Shown piece by piece: positions 1-6,938 of a stretch of DNA of 14,987 nucleotides. Each line of letters opens with the position of its first letter. The stretch's first letter is position 1. Made by a program: the position numbers and the translations under genes. Below the pieces are notes generated by a model that was given only the letters and a program-made list of their open reading frames with translations, did no database searches and was not told the origin of the DNA. Source of the stretch: Nitrospirota bacterium (GTDB taxonomy: Bacteria; Nitrospirota; Nitrospiria; Nitrospirales; UBA8639); the NCBI GenBank assembly GCA_029879555.1, contig JAOUQB010000023.1, positions 1 to 14,987 of the forward strand, read 5' to 3'.

Positions 1-2172
1 CTTTTTGCCCTTTGGAAATGGATTGAGGATAAAACGAATCGGCAAAACCTTGACAATCAAAGACGAACCGTCCAGTTGGGTCGGCATTGGATGTTGACGC
101 CGTTTCATGAAATCGTCCTTGTTCATGCCACTCAACAGCCGGTCCTGACTCCTCAGTGGGTGTGTATAGAAGAGCTGCCAGAAACCAACCTCGGTGTCGG
201 GAATCCACCGGACTGTACGGTTCAAGATCCCCGAGCGGAGTTGGCCCGGCACAGACAGTATGGGGATACGACATCGACTATTGATGGGACATTGGCCATT
301 CATCGTCCAAGTACGGAGGAAATTGATATTCAGGCCGAATGGCGAGAACCAATCGACCATCCCAGTAAGGGAATGACCTCGGAAAATCTTAATGATTGGC
401 TGTATGTAACAGGATCAGCCGCTCCGTTTGAAGTCAAAATTAGTTATGTCCCTTCCCGAGATCCTGGTCCGGTCGTTGCCCGAGGTATTCCGGGGGTGGA
501 TGAAGAGGCGGATGAAGAGTTGGAAAATCCCGATGACTTTTCTGATGAACTTCCTCTACAACCTGCCGCCTTTGAAATGCCCGTCGTGCCAGAAGATTCG
601 AATCGGAGGGAACGTGAGAACGCAGGCGATCTATCCGGAGGAACCGACACTTCGGAGGGGAAGGTGTTTGAACGGGCTGTTCCGAATGCACGAGTCAGTG
701 CCGTGCGTCAACCTCATAGCGGGCCCCCACCGTACGATGAACGACCCCATCGTTGTGCAGCCAGTCCTCCGCCACCTCCCCCGGCGAATTATGGGGAGCG
801 ATTTCGTTTTCAGGGGCTTCACCGGTTTGGGGACACGAAATATCGATGTGTCTCCTATACGGCTATTGGTACTTCTCGGTATCGGGAATATTTTAGGCCT
901 ATGCAGGATGAGGAGACGGTCTTGCTCCAAAACGGAAAATTGCCTCCACGGTGGACCAGATCCTCTCCGCCCATCATGTTAGATATTTTGAGCACTGCCC
1001 AACCCGAGGCTCCGAAGGTCTTGTATGTGATCCCCACATTTAAATGGGAAGCCTCCCCTCAAGGACATCGACGAGTCGGAGGCGGTCTTCGTGTCTATTT
1101 GGATCGACCCTGGTATTCGTCTGGTGATGGTGAACAACTTGCCGTCGTGCTCTATCCCGATGCCAGAGCCGAGTTACCTGAACAAGCCAAAGCGTTTGTG
1201 ACGCAATGGGGACTCGATCCGTTATGGGAAGACGGCTCGAGAAATTTCAAGCCTGCCGCGACGATTTCCAAGCAACCTGTTCCCCAAGTGAACCAACCGA
1301 TCTTGAAGCAGAATGTTATTCGGCCTCGGGGGCTTTCTGAAGAACTCGAAGACGAGGTCACATCGAGAGCTGTGAACCCTGCTAGTCTTCAGGCCTCCAA
1401 GGCGCAATTTTTGAGACAATACGGAGTCGGAATATCCAATCCCACTCCTGCTCATTTCCGTAATGCGGTCGCTGTTCGCCACGATTTGGGCATTCGAGAA
1501 ACGGCAAGCTCGAATCGACGAATTCTTAGCAGAGCCGTCCCCCAAATAACGCCTCAGAAAAAGCCTCTCGTCCAAGCTCGGCCTCAAGCATTGGGTCGCC
1601 CACCCATGCCGGTCACCATTTGTGCCTTTGACGTGAAGCCCGATATTTCCCGCCAACTCTGGTATTGCGATATCGAGATGGATCCGGGGACTGCGTATTT
1701 CCCGTTTGTTCGTTTGGCTTTAGCACGTTATCAAGTCAATTCAATACGCGGCGCTCATCTATCGCCGGTCGTGCTAGCGGACTTTGCACAACTGGTACCT
1801 GAACGGACAGCAAGTGTGGTGAATGATCCGAAGGATGCGAACCAAGTTTTGGTGACAGTGGCTGGGGTACCTGGTACGGTAGGTTCTCAACGCTTTTCCC
1901 GGATTGAGGTGGACGTGGAGGAAGCCGACCTTGCAGTGGGAGGGGAATTAGGCTGGACTCCTGTTCCACGTCGAGGTGTTGTGACCCTTCCTAGGGTGAA
2001 TGCCCAGCAATGGACGGGACCTGTCACGCTTCCTCCGCCTTCGGGGAAACCACATCGTCTAGTCATTAAGGAATATGAAGTGTTCAATGTCCCGCCTGAA
2101 GCGGATTCATCTCCGAGCCCAAGGCAAGACGAACGATTGGTATACGCCGATGTACTCCCAATTCAGCGATAG
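1..2172 (+). CDS. Large uncharacterised protein, C-terminal 723 residues (5' end outside window)
   Basis: The reading frame is open from the first base, so the gene starts upstream; the TTG at 76 and other internal codons are not needed as starts. I do not recognise a named family and assign no function. Numbering from the first visible residue, there is a conserved-looking block TPFHEIVLVHATQQP near residues 33-48, an acidic, probably disordered stretch near 167-186, and a run of six prolines near 255-260. After these come blocks around 274-298 (HRFGDTKYR), 344-385 (PTFKWE, then RVYLDRPWYSSGDGE) and 554-578 (WYCDIEMD, then FPFVRLALARYQ). Aromatic/Gly-rich blocks separated by disordered linkers suggest a multidomain, probably beta-rich protein. 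No transmembrane segment is obvious. From memory such blocks recur in large hypothetical bacterial proteins, but I could not check this. It ends 47 bp before a secreted trypsin-like gene on the same strand, so the two may be co-transcribed. Confidence 0.8.
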   Translation, partial: LFALWKWIEDKTNRQNLDNQRRTVQLGRHWMLTPFHEIVLVHATQQPVLTPQWVCIEELPETNLGVGNPPDCTVQDPRAELARHRQYGDTTSTIDGTLAIHRPSTEEIDIQAEWREPIDHPSKGMTSENLNDWLYVTGSAAPFEVKISYVPSRDPGPVVARGIPGVDEEADEELENPDDFSDELPLQPAAFEMPVVPEDSNRRERENAGDLSGGTDTSEGKVFERAVPNARVSAVRQPHSGPPPYDERPHRCAASPPPPPPANYGERFRFQGLHRFGDTKYRCVSYTAIGTSRYREYFRPMQDEETVLLQNGKLPPRWTRSSPPIMLDILSTAQPEAPKVLYVIPTFKWEASPQGHRRVGGGLRVYLDRPWYSSGDGEQLAVVLYPDARAELPEQAKAFVTQWGLDPLWEDGSRNFKPAATISKQPVPQVNQPILKQNVIRPRGLSEELEDEVTSRAVNPASLQASKAQFLRQYGVGISNPTPAHFRNAVAVRHDLGIRETASSNRRILSRAVPQITPQKKPLVQARPQALGRPPMPVTICAFDVKPDISRQLWYCDIEMDPGTAYFPFVRLALARYQVNSIRGAHLSPVVLADFAQLVPERTASVVNDPKDANQVLVTVAGVPGTVGSQRFSRIEVDVEEADLAVGGELGWTPVPRRGVVTLPRVNAQQWTGPVTLPPPSGKPHRLVIKEYEVFNVPPEADSSPSPRQDERLVYADVLPIQR

Positions 2173-2219
2173 GTTTTACTGGCTGTTTGAATAACCCATT
2201 CTTCTTTGTTTAGATCGTG

Positions 2220-3557
2220 ATGAAAGACTTTATGCTCTGTTCCCTTCGCTATCTTGTGTTCAGTCTCTTGATGGTGTGCATGGCTTTGCCTCCTGTTTTT
2301 GCCCAAGAGGATATTGGGACTTTGAAAAAAGGTATTGTCAAGATTACCTCTGAGTTTTCCAATGGTCGGAAAATCGGGACCGGGTTTATTGCTGCCAAGG
2401 GGAAGAAATATCTCTATATTGTGACGGCGTCGCATGTGGTGGAGGGAGACATTGAAGCGCCAAAGAGCATTCAGGTTCTGTTCTTTTCGCATCAAGAAGA
2501 AGCCTTCCCAGCCAAAATTGTGAAGAAAGAAGGGGGCGATCCGCGAGGGTTGGCATTGTTGAAGGTCCAAGGCGATCTTCCTAATGATGTGCAGATGTTA
2601 TCTTGGGACACACAAACACGGGTCAAAGGAGGCGAAGAAATTCATCTCATAGGGTTTCCTCGCATTGGGGGCAATGATTGGGCGGTGACGAAGGGGACCC
2701 TTTCGGGTTTTGATGGGCCCGTGCTGAAGTTTTCTGGAGGTGCGGCAGAAGGGAATTCAGGAGGGCCGGTGCTCTATCACGGGCAGGTGGTTGGCGTGGT
2801 GATGGAGGTCACCGGGCAATTCGGCAATGCCAAGCCGGCGCAGATTGCGAAATTTACTGTTGAGAATTGGCCGGGATATCCTCGAGTGGCGCTTTCCCCA
2901 AATGCATCAGAAGATCCAGGTTCGAATTCCACGGGTGTGGTCTCCTCTCCGCCACCACAAGCCGGGATGGCGGTCTTGGTGATCGAATCCACCCCTGACA
3001 AAGCCCAAGTCTTTGTGGATGACGAATATATTGGCAATACCGGCCCAGGGCCGGTGGTCGTGCGGGATTTGGAGCCTGATGAATATGAGGTGATGGTGTC
3101 GAAGGATGGCTTTCGGTCTTGGACCCGGACGTTCGATCTTCGTGCTGGCGAGCAACGAACTCTACAGGCCACATTACAAGAAGGCGGGTCTCTTGGCGTT
3201 GCGGGCGTTTGGAAAAACCCCTCAGAACCGACGATCTCCTATGTGTTAACTCAACAAGGGAATCATGTCACCATGACCGAAGTGACCACCAATCTCTTGG
3301 GTACCGTTGTGACCGCGCAGGGTGAAGGCCAATTGCAAGGCCATCAATTGGAAATGATATATCGTACGGCGTTGGGTACCATGGGCCAATCTACGACCAC
3401 CTTGTCCGACGATGGGCAACGGTTGATTGGCGCATTCCAAGATTTTTCCAACATGGTCCCCGTGGCTATATCTCTGATGCGAACAGGAGAAACGCCTCCG
3501 GCTTTTTCTCCTCCTGGATCTGGGGCTTTCAATTCGATCCAGAATTTTGGCCAATAA
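2220..3557 (+). CDS. Secreted trypsin-like serine protease with PEGA domain; catalytic Asp apparently replaced
   Basis: 445 residues from the ATG at 2220; a GTG directly before it (2217) is an alternative start and neither has a clear ribosome binding site. An N-terminal signal peptide (about residues 1-29, ending PVFA before QED) sends it out of the cytoplasm. A trypsin-like fold spans about 35-200: the His lies in VTASHVV (H72) and the nucleophile in GNSGGPV (S180). The usual D-L-A-L-L segment reads RGLALLKV, so G110 sits where the catalytic Asp is expected; D107 lies three residues earlier. A PEGA domain (about 252-320, starting VLVIESTPDKAQVFVDDEY) follows a Pro/Ser-rich linker; PEGA domains are usually surface or envelope binding modules. 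The last part (about 327-421) is beta-rich, of unknown role, with a short disordered tail. It may be a protease with a displaced acid, a dyad enzyme, or a non-catalytic binder. Confidence 0.85.
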   Translation: MKDFMLCSLRYLVFSLLMVCMALPPVFAQEDIGTLKKGIVKITSEFSNGRKIGTGFIAAKGKKYLYIVTASHVVEGDIEAPKSIQVLFFSHQEEAFPAKIVKKEGGDPRGLALLKVQGDLPNDVQMLSWDTQTRVKGGEEIHLIGFPRIGGNDWAVTKGTLSGFDGPVLKFSGGAAEGNSGGPVLYHGQVVGVVMEVTGQFGNAKPAQIAKFTVENWPGYPRVALSPNASEDPGSNSTGVVSSPPPQAGMAVLVIESTPDKAQVFVDDEYIGNTGPGPVVVRDLEPDEYEVMVSKDGFRSWTRTFDLRAGEQRTLQATLQEGGSLGVAGVWKNPSEPTISYVLTQQGNHVTMTEVTTNLLGTVVTAQGEGQLQGHQLEMIYRTALGTMGQSTTTLSDDGQRLIGAFQDFSNMVPVAISLMRTGETPPAFSPPGSGAFNSIQNFGQ

Positions 3558-3624
3558 GTCCTTCCCTTACAAATGCGTGTTGCTTTATTCAGATATAGTG
3601 CTTTAACCATCAAATACGCCGTTC

Positions 3625-3662
3625 ACCCTCACCCCAACCCTCTCCCTCAAGGGCGAGGGGGC
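3625..3662. repeat. REP-like intergenic palindromic repeat
   Basis: The stretch begins ACCCTCACCCCAACC and contains imperfect inverted arms CCCTCTCCCT (3638-3647) and AGGGCGAGGG (3650-3659): 9 of 10 positions pair and only two bases lie between the arms. It sits in the 256-bp gap between the end of the protease gene and the end of the small minus-strand gene, the usual place for repetitive extragenic palindromes. I recall the CCCTCACCCCAACCCTCTCCC type as a dispersed repeat in many bacterial genomes; copy number cannot be judged from one window. It could also form a hairpin at the 3' ends of the two converging transcripts, but no T-tract follows on either strand. The rest of the gap is purine-rich with no supportable gene. 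Confidence 0.6.
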
Positions 3663-3813
3663 TCTGAAATGTCTTAGTTGAAAGTTAAGCCACTATAGTT
3701 TTGAAATTTCCGAGCCTGGTGATTGTTAAAAAGGGAGGGAGCGATTCAAGAAGGATGAAGGCGCGATTGGTGGAAAATCTGGAGACAAGGGGAGCACGAG
3801 GGAGAGCGAAGGC

Positions 3814-4080
3814 TTAGGCTGTTCCGGACACGTCTTCTTCGGCTTGGGTGAGAATTTGAGCAAATCGTTTGCCGACAATATTGGTGACCTTCCCCATAAT
3901 TTCCGTCAGCTCTTGTAATTCTTCGGGCTTCAGTTCTTCTTTGAGATTAGGGTGGAGGCCCCAATTCGCGTTGACCAGTTTCCCATCTCGTTTAATCACC
4001 ACATGCAGGATTTCTGTTTCGGGTGAAGTGGTGGGAGCTTTTGATGATGAGGTTTCGGCTCCTGAGCTGCCCTGTGCCAT
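3814..4080 (-). CDS. Small conserved-looking protein of unknown function (88 aa)
   Basis: The start is taken at 4080 (MAQGSSG...) because a strong Shine-Dalgarno sequence AAGGAG lies just upstream on the minus strand. The in-frame ATG five codons earlier overlaps that site and is unlikely to be used. The protein has a Ser/Thr/Ala-rich, probably disordered N-terminus (residues 2-22), a short strand-turn-strand-like segment (ILHVVIKRDGKLVNANWG), then a charged helical part (about 45-82: KEELKPEELQELTEIMGKV...). No signal peptide, membrane segment, Cys or His cluster is seen, so it is probably cytosolic. I recognise no family. It is divergent from the DUF502 gene and stands alone on its strand, with a possible promoter at 4116-4121. 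Confidence 0.75.
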   Translation of the reverse strand: MAQGSSGAETSSSKAPTTSPETEILHVVIKRDGKLVNANWGLHPNLKEELKPEELQELTEIMGKVTNIVGKRFAQILTQAEEDVSGTA

Positions 4081-4101
4081 AGGTATCTCCTTCATTCAAA
4101 A

Positions 4102-4144
4102 CGTCATGAGTGACGATTGTACTGTATTCCGGTTCTGCCTGTAA
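4102..4144 (-). promoter_or_regulatory. Possible promoter and 5'-UTR palindrome of the 88-aa gene
   Basis: On the minus strand a TACAAT box (+ strand 4116-4121) matches five of six -10 consensus bases and lies 35 bp before the chosen start. The hexamer 17 bp upstream, TTACAG, is a poor -35. Immediately downstream is the short palindrome CGTCA-TGAG-TGACG (4102-4115), placed at or just after the expected transcription start, which could be an operator or a small 5'-UTR hairpin. The evidence is by eye only. Confidence 0.3.
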
Positions 4145-4328
4145 CCTCCTCCGCCCGTCTCTTCTAAAAAATCGATCTTGCTTGTCTGACTCCCAGTGGG
4201 AGGGGTACATTTCTTCTTGCATCGGATGGGTTTATCTCTGGTCTTTCGCAACATCATTAGGAGTGGCTGGGCATGAAGGTCTGAGGGCGGGACCACTCCG
4301 TATTCACATTTTGAGGGGGTAGGCGGGT

Positions 4329-4937
4329 ATGGACACGAATCGGCGTCGATTTTGGGACAAGATGGATCTCAATGATTTGGCCAGGAATTTTTTTGAAGGA
4401 TTGTTAATCCTCGTGCCTGTCGCGGCAACAATCTCTGTGGCATGGCTGATTGTTCAGGGGATAGACGGGTGGCTGAATATTCCTATCCCTGGTGTGGGAT
4501 TTTTGGCCACGATAGCTCTTATCACGTTAACTGGGCGGTATGCCTCTACGGTGTTTGTGCAGAAAATGCTGGATATGATGGAGCGCGTGTTGATCAAAGC
4601 CCCATTTGTGAAGCTGCTTTACACCTCGATTAAAGATTTGATTGAAGCCTTCATGGGCGAAAAGCGACGATTTGATCAGCCCGTTCTCGTCTCCCTTTCC
4701 CCTGAGGGTTATGCCGAAGCTGTGGGATTTGTCACCCGGACCGACTTGGAGTTTTTGGGGTTACTCAACCATGTGGCGGTCTATTTCCCGCAATCATACA
4801 ACTTTGCCGGACATCTGTTGGTGTTTCCCAAGGCACAGGTGCGACCGTTAGACGCAGAAAGCGTGGAAGTCATGGCCTTCATTGTCTCGGGTGGGGTGTC
4901 CGGGGGACCGCAGGCCCAAGGGGCGATGGTGGCGTAA
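4329..4937 (+). CDS. DUF502 family inner-membrane protein
   Basis: 202 residues, about the usual length for DUF502 proteins, whose function is not established. Two hydrophobic segments are visible: about residues 22-44 (FFEGLLILVPVAATISVAWLIV) and 53-77 (IPGVGFLATIALITLTGRYAST). Both fit a membrane hairpin, after which a soluble domain follows. Family-like features are the GLLILVPVAAT start of the first segment, the short amphipathic VPxPG-like link (IPIPGVG), and the IKAPFVKLLYTSIKDLIEAF stretch (about 89-108). The tail is Gly/Ala-rich. The start at 4329 follows a G-rich stretch (GAGGGGGTAGGCGGG); Met12 at 4362 is an alternative. It stands alone, 249 bp before the tetR gene, and there is no sign that it belongs to the efflux operon. 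Confidence 0.85.
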   Translation: MDTNRRRFWDKMDLNDLARNFFEGLLILVPVAATISVAWLIVQGIDGWLNIPIPGVGFLATIALITLTGRYASTVFVQKMLDMMERVLIKAPFVKLLYTSIKDLIEAFMGEKRRFDQPVLVSLSPEGYAEAVGFVTRTDLEFLGLLNHVAVYFPQSYNFAGHLLVFPKAQVRPLDAESVEVMAFIVSGGVSGGPQAQGAMVA

Positions 4938-5005
4938 CCCCATCAGGCTAACCAGAATGATTGCTTCCACCGTGTGAAACACAATTGCTGGCGTTTCATT
5001 CCTCC

Positions 5006-5023
5006 TTCTTGACGTTTCAAGAA
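5006..5023. repeat. Short perfect inverted repeat between DUF502 and tetR genes
   Basis: TTCTTGA-CGTT-TCAAGAA: 7-bp arms with a 4-base loop. The stem is AT-rich and no T-run follows on the + strand, so it is a poor rho-independent terminator. It could weakly end the DUF502 transcript, act as a protein site, or be chance. Confidence 0.35.
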
Positions 5024-5094
5024 CGAAAAACGGCGGGTTCCGCTTCCCCTTCTCAGGGACTTGCCAATCCAGGCCGATGGAAGTCACCATGAGA

Positions 5095-5171
5095 AAGTGA
5101 ATGGCTATTCACCTTGTCGAATTAACATTCACCTATTAGAATAATTATTCATCGATAAGTGAAGTGAATGG
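5095..5171. promoter_or_regulatory. Cluster of GTGAAT/ATTCAC half-sites: probable TetR-family operator
   Basis: Two identical decamers AAGTGAATGG occur at 5095-5104 and 5162-5171. Between them ATTCACCT occurs at 5107-5114 and again at 5127-5134, exactly 20 bp apart. The first pair forms the palindrome GTGAAT-GGCT-ATTCAC (5097-5112). Further weaker copies are ATTCAT at 5147-5152 and GTGAA at 5159-5163. The sites bracket and overlap the predicted promoter (one just upstream of the -35, one in the spacer, one downstream of the start). That is the arrangement expected for repression by the TetR-type protein encoded immediately downstream. The binding partner is inferred from position. Confidence 0.6.
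5114..5142 (+). promoter_or_regulatory. Predicted sigma70-like promoter of the efflux operon
   Basis: TTGTCG (5114-5119, four of six -35 consensus bases), a 17-bp spacer, and TAGAAT (5137-5142, five of six -10 bases). The local sequence is AT-rich compared with the surroundings. Transcription would start near 5149, giving an untranslated leader of about 38 bases before the tetR ATG. An ATTCACCT operator-like copy lies inside the spacer. Confidence 0.55.
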
Positions 5172-5186
5172 TTTTACGAGGATTTC

Positions 5187-5819
5187 ATGGATCAACGATC
5201 CCAACGAAAACAGCGTGAATACGAGGCGAGGAGGGAAGAAATTCTCTTAGCCGCCGAACGCATGTTTTCGCAACATGGGTTTTTTAAGACCAGTATGGCG
5301 GAAATTGCGGAATCAGCCCAATTTGCTATGGGGACGGTCTATCGATTTTTTAAGAGTAAGGAAGAAATCTATATTTCTTTGGTTGAAGCCAAGGTTGAGG
5401 AACTGTTGAGTCTCCTGAAAGAGGCCACCAAGAGTGGGTCGACGGCTCCCGAGAAGTTGCGGGACGTGATTCGGGTGAAATTGGCCTTTGCGGATCAAAA
5501 TCGTGACTTTTTCCGGATTTATGTTTCCGAATGGAGTGGGTTTGAATGGACGGTGAAAAGCGCGTTTGGTGATCGGGTATGGAAAAAGTATTTGGCTCAA
5601 ATCGATTTGGTGGCCAAGCTCATCAAGGATGGGATAAAAGCTAAAGAGTTTCGTCACGTGAATCCGAAGGATACCTCGCTGGCTTTGCATGGCATGTTGA
5701 ATTCTACGATTTATGTGTGGATCTTACAGGCTGGGCCCAAAGAATCACTGGTCGATAAAGGAGAATGGTTGAGCGCGTTGTTTCTTGGGGGCATTGGTGC
5801 TGCCAAGACGAACACGTAA
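5187..5819 (+). CDS. TetR/AcrR family transcriptional regulator of the efflux operon
   Basis: 210 residues, typical for the family. The N-terminal DNA-binding domain covers about residues 15-62: a first helix (REEILLAAERMFSQHGF), then a helix-turn-helix TSMAEIAESAQFAMGTVYRFF followed by KSKEEI, the classic TetR signature. The remaining helical part (about 65-205) is the ligand-binding and dimerisation domain; its sequence gives no hint of the ligand. Proteins of this family usually repress a neighbouring operon and are released by a small molecule, often a pump substrate. GAGG (5178-5181) supports the start. It is the first gene of the efflux operon, 12 bp before the adaptor gene, so autoregulation through the half-sites at 5095-5171 is likely. 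Family certain, target inferred. Confidence 0.93.
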   Translation: MDQRSQRKQREYEARREEILLAAERMFSQHGFFKTSMAEIAESAQFAMGTVYRFFKSKEEIYISLVEAKVEELLSLLKEATKSGSTAPEKLRDVIRVKLAFADQNRDFFRIYVSEWSGFEWTVKSAFGDRVWKKYLAQIDLVAKLIKDGIKAKEFRHVNPKDTSLALHGMLNSTIYVWILQAGPKESLVDKGEWLSALFLGGIGAAKTNT

Positions 5820-5831
5820 GGATAGAAGGCT

Positions 5832-6938
5832 ATGATAATTCGAACACATATTCGCTGGTTCCTGCCTGCACTGCTTGTGGGTGGACTGGGATTGCTAGGA
5901 TGCAGTGAGGAACAACAAGCGGCCCAACCACCAAAGGGGCGGCCGCCGACACCGGTTCGTGTGGCCGAAGTGGTGAATCGAACGGTGCAAAAAACCGTTG
6001 AACTTGTCGGTACGGTCGAGCCGTGGCGTCGAAGTGTCGTGGCTGGAGAATTGGCTGCCCTGGTCGAAAAGTTTCCGGTGGAAGAAGGCATGGTGGTGAA
6101 GCGAGGGCAGGTGTTAGCTCAATTACGTACCGATAGCCTGACGATTCAACTTAATTCGGCTGAGGCCTCACAACGTGAGGCCGAAACGCGATATGGACAA
6201 GCTCAAAAAGATCTCGAACGCATTAAGACTTTATTCGCCAAGCAACTGGTCACGCAAAAGGAATTTGACGATGCGGTGACGCAAGAAGCGGCCTTGGCCC
6301 AACGCTTGGCGCAATTGAAATCGGAACTCTTGCAGGTGCGAGATCAATTGAAAAAAACACGGGTGGTGGCGCCATTCGATGGCTGGGTCGTGAAAGAATT
6401 CACCGAAGTGGGGCAATGGATTCAAACAGGTGGACCAATCGTGGAACTGGTTGATCTCTCACGTGTGCAAGTCGAAGTGCCGTTGCCAGAACGCTATGTT
6501 GGTGAGATCAAAGTCGGGGCGTCGGTCTCGGCTATCTTTGATGGACTACCTGGGTTCCAAGCACAGGGGAGAGTGTTTTCGGTGTTGGCTCAAGCAGATC
6601 GAAATTCCCGAACCTTTCCCATCAAAGTGGAATTGCCGAATGCCGATCTTATGATCAAGAGCGGCTTGGTGTCCCGCGTCATTTTACAAGTGGGAGTGCC
6701 GTATACGGCTCTGGTGATTCCCAAGGATGCCCTGGTTCTTCGTGGGGGGGCAGAGTTTGTTTTTGTGCTGAAGGATGGCAGCGTATCACAAGTGCGCGTG
6801 ATTCCCCTGAATCATGTGAACGATGAGGTCGAAGTCAGCGGTTCGCTTGAATCGGGGATGGTGGTTGTCGTGGAAGGGAATGAACGGCTGTTCCCTGGAC
6901 AGCCTGTACGTGTGCTTGAAGAGGCATCACCAGCATGA
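5832..6938 (+). CDS. RND efflux periplasmic adaptor (membrane fusion protein), lipoprotein
   Basis: 368 residues. The N-terminus is a lipoprotein signal: a basic start, a hydrophobic stretch and the lipobox LLGC with Cys24 as the lipid anchor, so it should sit on the periplasmic face of the inner membrane. In order: beta strands leading into a biotinyl/lipoyl half (about 65-98), an alpha-helical coiled-coil hairpin (about 103-175), the second lipoyl half starting RVVAPFDGWV (about 177-208), a beta-barrel (about 210-290) and a membrane-proximal domain (about 292-362). These are the parts of AcrA/MexA-type adaptors that link an RND pump to an outer-membrane channel. Its last four bases overlap the pump start (ATGA, 6935-6938), implying translational coupling. 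Confidence 0.94.
   Translation: MIIRTHIRWFLPALLVGGLGLLGCSEEQQAAQPPKGRPPTPVRVAEVVNRTVQKTVELVGTVEPWRRSVVAGELAALVEKFPVEEGMVVKRGQVLAQLRTDSLTIQLNSAEASQREAETRYGQAQKDLERIKTLFAKQLVTQKEFDDAVTQEAALAQRLAQLKSELLQVRDQLKKTRVVAPFDGWVVKEFTEVGQWIQTGGPIVELVDLSRVQVEVPLPERYVGEIKVGASVSAIFDGLPGFQAQGRVFSVLAQADRNSRTFPIKVELPNADLMIKSGLVSRVILQVGVPYTALVIPKDALVLRGGAEFVFVLKDGSVSQVRVIPLNHVNDEVEVSGSLESGMVVVVEGNERLFPGQPVRVLEEASPA

Noticed and set aside
428..982. 184-codon open frame on + strand inside the large first gene
   Set aside because: It lies fully within another frame of a longer, continuous gene, shows odd composition (Arg/Cys/Met-rich) and no domain signature.
1222..1656. 144-codon open frame on the minus strand
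   Set aside because: Antisense shadow of the first gene; no ribosome binding site or recognisable motif.
3755..3817. 20-codon ORF starting after AAGAAGG, in the gap before the 88-aa gene
   Set aside because: The purine run touches the ATG with no spacing, the peptide is Arg/Ala-rich without features, and it runs into the end of the minus-strand gene.
5006..5023. Inverted repeat as rho-independent terminator of the DUF502 gene
   Set aside because: The stem is AT-rich and no T-run follows on the + strand; kept only as an inverted repeat.
5313..5690. 125-codon open frame antisense to tetR
   Set aside because: Lies fully antisense to a clear TetR coding region; no independent support.
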